DNA of 64,000 nucleotides from Rhodopirellula baltica (GCA_002901265.1 PPHI01000057.1:62001-126000), one strand, 5' to 3'; numbered from the stretch's first letter, positions 8,833 through 17,664 are shown. Numbers and translations: made by a program. The notes: generated by a model not told the origin, from the sequence alone.

Positions 8833-10494
8833 ATGAACACATTGGCTCCAGGCATTTCAGAGACAAAAACGAAAGTGCTCCGTACTCAACTTGAATCCAT
8901 TGTTGGGGCAGAGCACGTACTGCACTCTGCCGCAGACGTTGAAGTCGTCTCGAGAACCAACATTCCACGTCGCAACATTCCCAGTTTTGCTGTCTATCCT
9001 GAGACTGCGGAAGAGATTGCAGAGATCACGAAACTCGCCAACGAGCACTCCGTTCCGATTTGGCCGGTAAGCCAAGGCAAAAACTGGGGCTACGGATCCA
9101 AGTCTGCGTGCTACCCGGGCGGCATCACCCTGGTCTTGTCTCGTATGAACAAGATCGTCGAGGTGAATGAAGAACTCTGCTATGCCGTAATCGAACCCGG
9201 CGTGAGCTACGGTCAGCTGAATGATTACTTAAAAGAGCACCACCCGTCGTTGTGGGCGGATTCATCGGGCAGTACAGCCGACGCGAGTGTGATCGGCAAC
9301 GCGCTCGATCGCGGCCGTGGAGTGACTCCCTACGCGGATCACTTTGGTGCCCTTTGTGGAATGGAAGTTGTCCTGCCCAATGGCGAATTGCTGCGGACTG
9401 GAACCGGCCCTGATGGCGACTACCCCGCGTGGAACGTTTATAAATGGGGCACGGGCCCGTACGTCGATGGGCTATTTTCACAGTCCAACTTTGGCACCGT
9501 CGTGAAGAGCGGCATTTGGCTGATGCCCGCGCCAGAGAAGTACGACTTCTTTGTGTTCGAGTACACCGCAGATGAAAGTCGCTTTGGCGAGTTCCTGGAC
9601 ACGTTCCGAAAGTTGATTTTCCAAGGTGTCATCCGATCCTATCCACACTTAGCGAATGACTTCGCGATGCTGTGCATCGTCGATCAGTACCCCAACGACT
9701 TGCTTCCGGAAGGTCGTCGCCACCTCAGCCATGAGGCGATGCAAACATGGAAGAAACGACTTGGCGTGTCTGACTGGACGTTCGGATGCGGAATGTATGG
9801 CACGAAAGGAGAAGTCAAGCTTCATCGCAAGATTGCCAAGAAAGAACTCAGCCGATTTGGAGAAGTCGTATTCGTCGGCGGGTGTGAAAAAGACACGCTC
9901 AAAGGCCGCATGATGCTGAAGGCTGCTCGCGCGGCGCTTCGCATGAAAGGCAAGACAGTGAAGCTGCTCGAAGGCCTTCCCTATGCGATTCGATTGTTCC
10001 AAGGCATCCCTACGGATTACTTCGTTCGCCAAGTGTACTTCAAGTCGCACGCCGAAAAACCATCGATGGGCGATGTGGAACCTGCACGCGATGGTTGTGG
10101 CTTTGTCTGGATCGGACCAGTCGTTCCATTCACTGCATCGCACTTGACCAAGTTCTTAGACGAGGTGAAGCCGCTCTATGAAACTTTCGAATTCGATTTC
10201 TTTGTCGAGCTAATTATCGAAAGCCCACGAAGCGTGATCGCTCTGTTTGGACTGTTCTACGACAAACAGAACGAGGACGAATCCGCACGAGCAGAAGGCC
10301 TTTACGAAGCGATTCGCGTGCTATCGCATGAGCGTGGCTATCCTCCGTACCGGGCAAGCGTTGCCAGCTCCACAAAGGCACTGGATTGCAACCCCGTATT
10401 GAAAGACACCTTGCACGGGATCAAACAAGCGTTGGACCCCAACAACATCCTCGCACCAGGCCGGTATGGCGTTGACCTGACCAACCAGAAATAG
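8833..10494 (+). CDS. VAO/4-cresol-dehydrogenase-like FAD oxidoreductase
   Basis: A flavoprotein of about 553 residues in the vanillyl-alcohol oxidase/4-cresol methylhydroxylase family, which oxidises para-substituted phenols. The FAD-binding half has WPVSQGKNWGYG, VIEPGVSYGQLNDYL, IGNALDRGRGVTPYADH and GMEVVLPNGELLRTG, then GPYVDGLFSQSNFG, all closely matching the family. The C-terminus ends LDPNNILAPGRYG, also typical. The Tyr of NWGYG and the YR pair in PPYRAS match catalytic Tyr/Arg positions of VAO. By eye, the VAO Asp170 position is Ser, and the stretch aligned with the covalent-flavin segment (ESPRSVIAL) lacks histidine. ATG 8833 is preferred over the longer frame from 8755. It is convergent with the reductase/ligase operon and may act on the same pathway (inference). 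Confidence 0.8.
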   Translation: MNTLAPGISETKTKVLRTQLESIVGAEHVLHSAADVEVVSRTNIPRRNIPSFAVYPETAEEIAEITKLANEHSVPIWPVSQGKNWGYGSKSACYPGGITLVLSRMNKIVEVNEELCYAVIEPGVSYGQLNDYLKEHHPSLWADSSGSTADASVIGNALDRGRGVTPYADHFGALCGMEVVLPNGELLRTGTGPDGDYPAWNVYKWGTGPYVDGLFSQSNFGTVVKSGIWLMPAPEKYDFFVFEYTADESRFGEFLDTFRKLIFQGVIRSYPHLANDFAMLCIVDQYPNDLLPEGRRHLSHEAMQTWKKRLGVSDWTFGCGMYGTKGEVKLHRKIAKKELSRFGEVVFVGGCEKDTLKGRMMLKAARAALRMKGKTVKLLEGLPYAIRLFQGIPTDYFVRQVYFKSHAEKPSMGDVEPARDGCGFVWIGPVVPFTASHLTKFLDEVKPLYETFEFDFFVELIIESPRSVIALFGLFYDKQNEDESARAEGLYEAIRVLSHERGYPPYRASVASSTKALDCNPVLKDTLHGIKQALDPNNILAPGRYGVDLTNQK

Positions 10495-10507
10495 ACAGGG
10501 TGATTGA

Positions 10508-10532
10508 AACCGGGCATCAATTATGCCCGGTT
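10508..10532. terminator. Hairpin between convergent genes, likely two-way terminator
   Basis: A 10-bp perfect stem, AACCGGGCAT (10508-10517) with ATGCCCGGTT (10523-10532), around a 5-base loop. It lies in the short gap between the flavoprotein stop and the reductase stop, and includes the reductase stop codon. There is no strong T-run, so termination efficiency is uncertain. Confidence 0.5.
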
Positions 10533-11717
10533 CACCTCGACGGAATTTGAAGCCAGCCCCGTTGGCGTACCTGCCAACCGGGCTATTTTTGTGTCGTTAT
10601 CATGGCTCGAATACTTGTCGGTCAGATAACGTCGGATGACGGTTTCAAGATATGCTTCTGGTCTTGGCAAAACGACACCGTACTTTGCAAGCCATGCCTG
10701 TGTTTCAACAGAACAGAAGTCCTGTCGTCGCCCCAGGTATGCTAACAAGTGAGGCAATGCCTTGGCGCTTCGCCGGATCGGCTTCGGACCAACCACCGAG
10801 CCCACCCGGGCAGCGAGTTGCAGCGTTACGTTGGGCGGTCTGAACCGGTCTACACATTGAATGTCAAACTCTGCAAACAACCGCTCGACAATCGATCGAA
10901 TATTTTCGACACGCAAGTAAGGGTCGATCCCCGTCGAGAGATGAAAGACTCGGCCCACCGAATCGCGGCCGAACATTGACTGCTTAATTGCTGAAGCGAC
11001 GAAGTCCACCGGCACAATGTCCAGCATCTGTTCGCCTAGCTTTGGCAAGATTCCAAAGGTCCGTCGTCCCGATAGAAATTCGCAAAGGTGATAAAACACT
11101 TGGTAGGCATACACCTGGCCAGTCACGGCATCTCCCACGACCATACTTGGTCGGTGGATCGACAATGGCATGCCGGCTTCAATGGCTTGCCAAAACAGTT
11201 CCTCAGCTTCTGATTTTGCTTGCTCATAGGTGTTGTGAAAGTGCCGATTCGTGCCAAGTCGCGTTTCTGGTATCACACCTTCCATTCGACCGGCAACACC
11301 GATGGTGCTGACCACATCGAGCTTTCGAAGTGTCGGCATCTGCTTTGCCAAATGAAGAATTTCTTGTGCCGGCGAGAGCGCACACTGACGTGCTTTTTCG
11401 ATGGACTGGTTCAACCGAACATTACCAGCACTATGCACAATCGATTCACAATGATCCGCGACCCATCGATACGCTTCCGATGTCATGCCAAGACTGGCTT
11501 CGCTGATGTCACCTCGGATCGGATGGATTTGTTCTCCGATCAACGACTCATCCGTTCCGATCTTCTGACAAAGTTCCGAACAGCGGTGATACAAATGCTC
11601 GTCCGACTTTGCACGAATCAATACGGAGACCTCGGTCGCTTGATCGGCCAGCAATTGCCGTAGCAATTCGCTTCCGACGACGCCAGTCGCCCCGGTGAGG
11701 AAAACGCTGAATCCCAT
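10521..11717 (-). CDS. Thioester-reductase-like NAD(P)-dependent SDR
   Basis: A 398-residue extended short-chain dehydrogenase/reductase. The N-terminus FLTGATGVVGSELLRQLL is the TGxxGxxG nucleotide-binding motif. HSAGNVRLNQ and the catalytic-type YEQAK (Tyr-x-x-x-Lys) follow, then HRPSMVVGD, as in NAD_binding_4 (male-sterility/thioester-reductase) proteins. These reduce acyl thioesters or acyl-CoA to aldehydes or alcohols. The gene begins 3 bp after the stop of the acyl ligase gene, so the two are surely co-translated. A coupled acyl activation and reduction is the natural reading. The true substrate may be a fatty or aromatic acid; the sequence does not decide. Confidence 0.75.
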   Translation of the reverse strand: MGFSVFLTGATGVVGSELLRQLLADQATEVSVLIRAKSDEHLYHRCSELCQKIGTDESLIGEQIHPIRGDISEASLGMTSEAYRWVADHCESIVHSAGNVRLNQSIEKARQCALSPAQEILHLAKQMPTLRKLDVVSTIGVAGRMEGVIPETRLGTNRHFHNTYEQAKSEAEELFWQAIEAGMPLSIHRPSMVVGDAVTGQVYAYQVFYHLCEFLSGRRTFGILPKLGEQMLDIVPVDFVASAIKQSMFGRDSVGRVFHLSTGIDPYLRVENIRSIVERLFAEFDIQCVDRFRPPNVTLQLAARVGSVVGPKPIRRSAKALPHLLAYLGRRQDFCSVETQAWLAKYGVVLPRPEAYLETVIRRYLTDKYSSHDNDTKIARLAGTPTGLASNSVEVNRA

Positions 11718-11720
11718 GGC

Positions 11721-13436
11721 TTATCCTCGCACTTGGCTTGGCTCGTCACAGCAAAACATCTTTTCGACTTCGTCACGAAAGTTCGCCTCTATCGTACGGC
11801 GCCGCTTTTTCAAACTCGATGTGAGCTCGCCTTTTCGAAGATCGAACTCGCGATGAATGACGTGGAATTCAACAATGCGCTCATGTGGCTTTAGCTCGCC
11901 CTCCGCATTCGCCAAGTCGTCGCGTAGAAGTAAACGCGCGGCTTCACTATTCGCGATTTCTTCGCGCGAAGCATCGAGCGTGAACATTGGCCGGACGGTA
12001 TCCCAAAAAGAAGTCGATGGAACGATCAGGGCGGCGAGATGTTTTTTGCCTTGTCCGACGACCAAGATGTCACCGACAAGATCACATTGCCGGTAGACGT
12101 TTTCGATCATTTCGGGGGCAATTTTTCTACCAGTCGATGTCTTAAATTGGCTGTCCTTGCGCCCGGTAATTACGAGAAACCCTTCGTCGTCGAAACGCCC
12201 CAGGTCTCCGGTCGCATAGAACCCATCTTCATCAAGCAAGCTGTCGCTTGAGTGAAGGTAGTTACTAATACAGCCTTCACCCTTGACCAGTATTTCGCCA
12301 TCATCAGAGATTTTGATCGTATTGGCGGGGAACGGCTTGCCGACGGTGCCAAGCTTTTGGCAATCGAGACGATTGGCTGCCATAGGGACGATGTTTTCGG
12401 TCACACCATAGGCTTCCAAAATCGTCCAGCCGACTGATTGAATTTTCTGCGCGACCCCCACGTCCAACGGTGCGGAACCGGTGACGATGTACTTGAGGTT
12501 TCGCCCCATCAGCTTTTCGAGTTGCTTGCGGATGAGCCGACGCACCATCCGCTTGGTTCCTTTCACTTTTTCGTCTTTCGAAGTGAAGGCACCACGAGCA
12601 TATTTCGCAAGCGGCGGAGGCAGCTTTTTGAAGCCTTCGTCAATTGACTCGGCAACCTTCTCCAAGAATCGCGGCACCGCGAACAAGACCTTCGGGTTTA
12701 CCGCTTGTGCCGTTTGCGCCAACTGCCTCGGATCGGGCTCAAAGTAAATGGTTGCGTGCTGGAGCATCGAGACCAGGTTTGTCATCCGTTGAAACAGATG
12801 ATTCATCGGCAACCAACAAATCGTGGAGTCGCCTTCATTGATAATCGGGTACTCCCGATCGATTTCATTGATCGCCAACACCATTTGTCGATGGGTGTAT
12901 TGCAACGCCTTTGGAATTCCGGTTGTTCCAGAGGTAAACACAATCGTTGCCGGCGTTTCACCTGATACTTGTGGAAGTGTCGCCAGTTCTTGACCCGCCG
13001 CATGATCGGAGCCTGTATTTGGCTCGTTGACCAATCCACCAGCTTCATCCATCAACAAGAGTTCGATTCCGAACCGCGAGTAATCGAAGTCTTTGACGGG
13101 ATCGCCAATCACAACAATCGCAGACAAATCGACCGCATCACCCGCTGACTGAATTGCCGCGGCAGACGAGTTTGCGTCCAAACCGACGACGACAGCTTGA
13201 AGACAATAGGTTGCCATCTCGGCAACACCCCAACCGACGGTCGAACGACCAATGATGGCGACCTTGTCCCCGGCGGTGACTCCGGCTCGGAGCAACTGAT
13301 TTGCGATCGCCAGAACTTGGTCATGGTACTGCGTCCAAGTCAACGTTTGCCAAGTCCCATCGGCATCTCGGTAGCCGACAGCAGGCCGATCGGGAACTTC
13401 CTGCACCCCGCTGCGAAGAACATCAACGACGCTCAA
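11721..13436 (-). CDS. AMP-binding acyl-CoA synthetase / acyl-AMP ligase
   Basis: About 571 residues, a member of the ANL adenylating superfamily, closest by eye to long-chain acyl-CoA synthetases. The P-loop-like motif TIVFTSGTTGIPKALQYTHR (A3), a later ILEAYGVTENIVP (A5), the YATGDLGRFDDEGFLVITGR block (A7-A8) and KTSTGRKIAPEMIEN are all present. It would activate a carboxylate with ATP, releasing PPi. I chose the TTG at 13436 because it overlaps the preceding stop as TTGA; the longer frame from 13556 would overlap the upstream gene by 124 bp and adds a basic, domain-free extension. An A9 tract sits in this overlap. It is the middle gene of a three-gene operon with the PP-loop protein and the reductase. 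Confidence 0.8.
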   Translation of the reverse strand: MSVVDVLRSGVQEVPDRPAVGYRDADGTWQTLTWTQYHDQVLAIANQLLRAGVTAGDKVAIIGRSTVGWGVAEMATYCLQAVVVGLDANSSAAAIQSAGDAVDLSAIVVIGDPVKDFDYSRFGIELLLMDEAGGLVNEPNTGSDHAAGQELATLPQVSGETPATIVFTSGTTGIPKALQYTHRQMVLAINEIDREYPIINEGDSTICWLPMNHLFQRMTNLVSMLQHATIYFEPDPRQLAQTAQAVNPKVLFAVPRFLEKVAESIDEGFKKLPPPLAKYARGAFTSKDEKVKGTKRMVRRLIRKQLEKLMGRNLKYIVTGSAPLDVGVAQKIQSVGWTILEAYGVTENIVPMAANRLDCQKLGTVGKPFPANTIKISDDGEILVKGEGCISNYLHSSDSLLDEDGFYATGDLGRFDDEGFLVITGRKDSQFKTSTGRKIAPEMIENVYRQCDLVGDILVVGQGKKHLAALIVPSTSFWDTVRPMFTLDASREEIANSEAARLLLRDDLANAEGELKPHERIVEFHVIHREFDLRKGELTSSLKKRRRTIEANFRDEVEKMFCCDEPSQVRG

Positions 13437-14569
13437 ACGCTGGAGAGGCTGCTTTTTTTTTGCTCCTCCTCCGACGCGCCCGTGATTTGATCTCCGTATT
13501 CTGCACCTTGGCTTTCTCGCGTGATCGCCAGCTCTTGTTCCTTCATACCAAGCCATTGCAACGATTTGGCAACGTTGCGTCCCAGGAACACTTTTTTGCG
13601 GATCATAAAATCCACAATCGGTCCCGCGATTTTCCAGTAATTCTTACTCGCCTTGCCTTCACGGATCAGCTTCGAAAACTCAGGAGCATAGGGATTGAAT
13701 CCAAGATTTTTCAGGTCGGAGTACATCAACAGCCAGTTAATTGGACAGTTGCTGTGAATCGGACTGGCACTCTTTTTGTTCTTGATCAGCCCAAGCTTGA
13801 CGACGAGATCAATCGCCTCCTCTTGGCTGTAATCCCATGCATGAAATGGTGCGATGTAGCGAGGGAATTCTGTGCCCTCTGGGTACGAGTGTGGATTCCA
13901 AAACAGCGACAACTCGTGTTCATCGAACAAGCCTGATTCGACAAGTTCCGGCGGAGTCCAATCCTGGTTGCAAAGCAGGTCGCGTGAAAACTCGTATTCC
14001 ATGCGATCCGGCTCGGGTTGCCCGGGCGCATACCCGGCAAACACAACAGGGATATCGTTGTTCACCGCATATTGCAATGAATAGCCTTCAAACAGCGGTG
14101 CACAGATGTAGCAAACCGTACGCACCGCGCCGCGTGATTCCTGATGGGAAAGCAGGAACCGGAACATCTTCTTGTAAAACTCCGTCGGCGGACGGAACGA
14201 TACGTGTGGCACATCCAGCAACTCCACGGTGCGTCGGATGTTTTGCCAAGCGATCTCGGGGATGTTCATGTCGGTCGTGTACGCCAACACATTCAGACCA
14301 TGCTCTTTTTTCAGCTTGTAGAGCAACAAGCAACTGTCTTTGCCGCCACTCAGATTGACCAAGCAGTCGTACTGAGCACCGGAATTGCGGCAGGCTTCAA
14401 TCGTCCGCTCCAAGTCCGCCTTGTAGTCGACGCGCCGCGACTCCGCCTTGACCGACAGGCTGTAGAGTTTCTCCGAGTCACAGAATTGGCAAACCGAGTC
14501 AGAATTCAGATTGGCGCCCGGCACTGCAGTCGGCAACAAGCACGACTGGCATTTTGAATGTGTGGACAT
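13433..14569 (-). CDS. PP-loop N-acetyl-sugar amidotransferase-like protein
   Basis: A 378-residue N-type ATP-pyrophosphatase. Two CxxC pairs near the N-terminus (CQSC at about residues 9-12 and CQFC near residue 33) form a probable zinc site. The PP-loop LVNLSGGKDSCLLLYKL binds ATP, and VCYICAPLF and FAGYAPGQPEPDRMEYEF follow. This arrangement matches the WbpG/PseA-type N-acetyl-sugar amidotransferases, which amidate a sugar with ammonia supplied by a glutaminase; no HisH-like glutaminase is adjacent. It is the first gene of the operon and overlaps the ligase start by 4 bp. Its presence with an acyl ligase is unusual for O-antigen sugars, so a role in amide formation on another substrate is possible. 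Confidence 0.7.
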   Translation of the reverse strand: MSTHSKCQSCLLPTAVPGANLNSDSVCQFCDSEKLYSLSVKAESRRVDYKADLERTIEACRNSGAQYDCLVNLSGGKDSCLLLYKLKKEHGLNVLAYTTDMNIPEIAWQNIRRTVELLDVPHVSFRPPTEFYKKMFRFLLSHQESRGAVRTVCYICAPLFEGYSLQYAVNNDIPVVFAGYAPGQPEPDRMEYEFSRDLLCNQDWTPPELVESGLFDEHELSLFWNPHSYPEGTEFPRYIAPFHAWDYSQEEAIDLVVKLGLIKNKKSASPIHSNCPINWLLMYSDLKNLGFNPYAPEFSKLIREGKASKNYWKIAGPIVDFMIRKKVFLGRNVAKSLQWLGMKEQELAITRESQGAEYGDQITGASEEEQKKSSLSSV

Positions 14570-15050
14570 AATCCGCCCCCCTGTTGGCGTTGATATGGCT
14601 TCGCCGCTCCGGCAGAAGTAGACAAGGTTACGTCATGCTGACCATTCAAAACTCAACGGCTACGTAGGTTGAAAAGAATGTCTGGTATCGCACCAAGTCA
14701 TGTCGATTGAATCCATGGCGCGAATTCCATTGATTGATAGCAAATCTAACGATTGCAATCTTTCAGTCAGCGAAGACGGTTGCGCGTCGAAATCCGGATA
14801 AGCCCCCGTTGCCTGATTTGCGTCCTCACGCGGTCGTCGCCTGGATTTTACCCGCACCACTCCGACAAGTGATAGCCTGGCACCGGCTTCCGCTTCGATA
14901 CTTTGAATTGCTGGACTACGCGACCAGCGGTCCCCACTCCGTATTTCCCCCTCGGATGATCGCCCCCTCGGCCGGGACCGGTTCGACTAGACATGCTTGC
15001 TGGCGGATTCATAGACTGGCGCCAAAATCGCTTTCCGATTGGTCAAATTG
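14570..15050. other. Divergent intergenic region, no supported gene
   Basis: About 480 bp between divergent starts of the PP-loop gene and the FtsX-type permease gene. One frame (14734-15051) is open but lacks recognisable features. It should carry the promoters of both transcription units; no clear motif stands out by eye. Confidence 0.45.
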
Positions 15051-16178
15051 ATGTTTTGGAATATCGCTCATCGAACGCTCGTTCACGATCGTGGCAAACT
15101 GATCGTCGGGCTCGTTGGTGTCATTTTTTCCGTCGTTCTCGTCAACGTCCAAGGCGGCCTGTTCATCGGACTGTTGCAAAAGGCGAGCTTGCTGGTCGAC
15201 CGCGGAAACGCAGACATCTGGGTCGGGCACCGTGGAATGCACAATGTCGATTTCGCACACCCTATCCCCGAACGCTGGAAGTACCAAGTTCGTGCAGTAG
15301 ATGGGGTCGCGGCCGTCGAGCCGATGCGAATCGAATTTGGCGAAATCTCATTGCCCGATGGCAGCTTCGAAGACTGCTTGATTGTCGGTGTGACCCAGGA
15401 CACCGAACTTGGCAAGCCGTATGAGCTGGTCGAAGGGATCGATGACCCGCTCGCCTATCCCGATGGCGTCGTGCTGGACATTTGCGATGACGCCAAACTG
15501 CTGTACCCCGAACTTGGAAGCGTCCGTGAAATCAACGGCAAACGAGTCCGCGTGGTCGGTAAATGCGAAGGCGTTTTGAGCTTCCTGATTTCGCCATACA
15601 TCTTCATGAGCTTTGACCAAGCGTCTGAGTTCGCCAACTTACCAACCGATTCGACATCCTATCTTCTTGCCAAAGTCAGTCCGGGTGCTGACCCCGCCAC
15701 TGTCTGTCGCGAGATTGAAAAGCTGCTTCCGGACGTGGAAGCGATGACCGCGGACGAATACGCGAAAGTCAGCATCAACTTCTGGCTGACCCGCACCGGT
15801 ATCGGGCTCAGCTTCGGTGCAGCGACGATCATGGGTGTCCTCGTCGGACTGATTATGGTCGCACAAACGCTTTACGCGATGGTTCTCGACCGCCTCTCGG
15901 AATTCGCAACGCTAAGAGCGATCGGGCTACGTGATCGTGAACTGCTGCGGATCTTGCTGATCCAATCATCAATCGTCGCGACGGTTGGCATTATCATTGG
16001 AATCGCGATGAGTGTTGGGGTGCGCGAGTTATTGAGCACACCTCGTGCAACGATTTCGATCCCGCCGGAACTCTATGGCGGGTCGGCCGTTCTGGTTTTT
16101 GTCGTTTGCCTGATCGCTTCGGGGCTGCCTTATATGCGGGTCCGCAAAGTCGACCCTCACACAGCCCTGACTGGTTGA
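15051..16178 (+). CDS. FtsX/DevC-type ABC transporter permease
   Basis: A 375-residue membrane protein with one N-terminal transmembrane helix, a periplasmic (MacB-PCD-like) domain and three C-terminal helices. This is the layout of FtsX-family permeases. The C-terminal signature LSEFATLRAIGLRDRELLRILL is typical, and the short N-terminal DRGKLIVGLVGVIFSVVLV resembles DevC. These proteins work with a separate ATPase and often an adaptor to export lipids or peptides or to transmit force across the envelope. No ATPase or HlyD gene adjoins it, so the partner must be elsewhere. I preferred the ATG at 15051 to a TTG at 15039. A sulfotransferase gene follows after 19 bp, suggesting export or processing of a sulfated product (inference). 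Confidence 0.8.
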   Translation: MFWNIAHRTLVHDRGKLIVGLVGVIFSVVLVNVQGGLFIGLLQKASLLVDRGNADIWVGHRGMHNVDFAHPIPERWKYQVRAVDGVAAVEPMRIEFGEISLPDGSFEDCLIVGVTQDTELGKPYELVEGIDDPLAYPDGVVLDICDDAKLLYPELGSVREINGKRVRVVGKCEGVLSFLISPYIFMSFDQASEFANLPTDSTSYLLAKVSPGADPATVCREIEKLLPDVEAMTADEYAKVSINFWLTRTGIGLSFGAATIMGVLVGLIMVAQTLYAMVLDRLSEFATLRAIGLRDRELLRILLIQSSIVATVGIIIGIAMSVGVRELLSTPRATISIPPELYGGSAVLVFVVCLIASGLPYMRVRKVDPHTALTG

Positions 16179-16197
16179 TCCCGCGGCGCCGCAATCG

Positions 16198-16971
16198 ATG
16201 CCACACATGGACAGACACGCGATGATCGTTGGCGCCCAAAAATGCGGCACATCGACACTGCATCGCGCGCTGATCCAACATCCTGAAATTCATTCCGCCG
16301 TTGATCCCGATACCGGTCACCAACGCAAAGAGATGCATTTCTTTACCGGAAATTGGTCACGTGGATTGGAGTGGTATCGCTCCCACTTTACTGGCACCGG
16401 TATCTCACTCGATTCCACACCGGAATACATCTGTGGACGCCAACCGGTCGAACGTATGACAAGTTCTTTTCCGAACGCAAAATACATCGTGTCACTACGT
16501 GATCCGGTTCAGCGAGCGATTAGCCATTACCGCCACTACAGTGATGTGCTTCCCCGATCGGAACGCTGGGACTGGAGACGTCCAGGTGGCGACCTCGCAG
16601 CAAACATCAGTGCCGAGCTTCGCAATCCTTTCGAAGAATATCGTGGACTGCTTCGTCGCGGACTCTATGCCGAGCAACTCCTGCGTCTCTATGCGAGAAT
16701 CCCTGCATCCCAAATCCAAGTGGTATTCCTGGAAGAATGGTCCGCGTCCCCCGAGGAATCACTTAGCGAAATCCAACGCTTCCTAGGTCTCGATCCGATC
16801 TCATTGGAAATGCGTCACCAGAATCAACGACGCCCCACGTCAGAGAGATCAGTCTCGGGGCCTTCACGTGACCATTCCACAATCGCGTTGCTTTCCGACT
16901 GGTTTACGGTTCCAAACCGGGAGCTGGCAGACCTGCTGCGGCGACCGCTTCCAGCGTCCTGGTATCGCTGA
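16198..16971 (+). CDS. Sulfotransferase family protein
   Basis: A 257-residue soluble protein with the PAPS-binding 5'-PSB loop near the N-terminus (IVGAQKCGTSTLHRAL) and a 3'-PSB-like strand (KYIVSLRDPVQRAISHYRHY), as in Sulfotransfer_1/3 and heparan-sulfate-type sulfotransferases. It would transfer sulfate from PAPS to a hydroxyl or amine of a carbohydrate or small molecule. The C-terminal FLGLDP and conserved basic residues fit the family. It follows the permease by 19 bp, so the two are likely one transcription unit. Sulfotransferases are abundant in marine planctomycetes. The substrate is unknown. Confidence 0.85.
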   Translation: MPHMDRHAMIVGAQKCGTSTLHRALIQHPEIHSAVDPDTGHQRKEMHFFTGNWSRGLEWYRSHFTGTGISLDSTPEYICGRQPVERMTSSFPNAKYIVSLRDPVQRAISHYRHYSDVLPRSERWDWRRPGGDLAANISAELRNPFEEYRGLLRRGLYAEQLLRLYARIPASQIQVVFLEEWSASPEESLSEIQRFLGLDPISLEMRHQNQRRPTSERSVSGPSRDHSTIALLSDWFTVPNRELADLLRRPLPASWYR

Positions 16972-17109
16972 CACGTTCGCCGTTGCGAAAGTTGCCTCAA
17001 CCACTCTAGGGAGAGATGCCACGGCGATACAATTAGATTCAGGAAGCGTTCCGTTGGGTGCTGCTCGCCGTACCCAATCTATCTCAACGTCCTCGCATGA
17101 ATCAGTTCA

Positions 17110-17664
17110 ATGGCAACACCAATCACGATCGCCCACCCCTGGCACGGTGTCCCCGTCGGTGACGACGCGCCGAATACTGTGAACGTGATTGTTGAAATCT
17201 CGCAGGGCGGAAAAATCAAATACGAGCTGAACAAAGAAACCGGGCTACTGATGGTCGACCGAGTTTTGTTTTCGGCAGTACATTACCCGGCAAACTACGG
17301 ATTCATCCCACGAACCTTTGCCGGCGATGGTGACCCGCTCGATGTACTTGTCCTCTGCCAAGAACCGGTCGTCCCTCTTGCTTTGATGCATGCGCGCCCG
17401 ATTGGCCTGATGACGATGATCGACGAAGGCAAGCTGGATCACAAAGTAATCGCGGTTGCAACGAGCGATGCCGAATACTGTGATTTCGAGGAACTCAGCT
17501 CACTGCCGCCTCACCGTTTGGACATGGTACGACGATTCTTTCTGGACTACAAAACGCTCGAAGAAAAAGATGTCGTCGTTGAGGACTACTCTGGTTCTGA
17601 TCAGGCACACGAGGTCATCGAGAACGCAATCGAGAACTATCGCAAGCACTATGGTGCCAAGTGA
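17110..17664 (+). CDS. ppa: Inorganic pyrophosphatase, family I
   Basis: A 184-residue cytoplasmic family I inorganic pyrophosphatase, close to the usual bacterial length of about 175. The signature DGDPLDVLVL holds three of the metal-binding aspartates. Upstream are KYELNKETGLLMVDRVLFS and YPANYGFIPRTF, and downstream is DYSGSDQAHEVIENAIENY. It hydrolyses PPi to two phosphates and pulls forward reactions that release PPi. Here it lies beside genes for two PPi-releasing enzyme types (acyl ligase and PP-loop amidotransferase) and near a user of PAPS, whose synthesis also yields PPi; whether that link is functional is open. The gap of 138 bp to the sulfotransferase gene leaves room for its own promoter. 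Confidence 0.95.
   Translation: MATPITIAHPWHGVPVGDDAPNTVNVIVEISQGGKIKYELNKETGLLMVDRVLFSAVHYPANYGFIPRTFAGDGDPLDVLVLCQEPVVPLALMHARPIGLMTMIDEGKLDHKVIAVATSDAEYCDFEELSSLPPHRLDMVRRFFLDYKTLEEKDVVVEDYSGSDQAHEVIENAIENYRKHYGAK

Noticed and set aside
13437-13556. 40-residue N-terminal extension of the acyl ligase
   Set aside because: It overlaps the PP-loop gene by 124 bp and is basic and featureless; TTG 13436 gives a neat 4-base overlap.
13301-13936. 211-codon plus-strand frame
   Set aside because: It is antisense to both the ligase and PP-loop genes; no domain.
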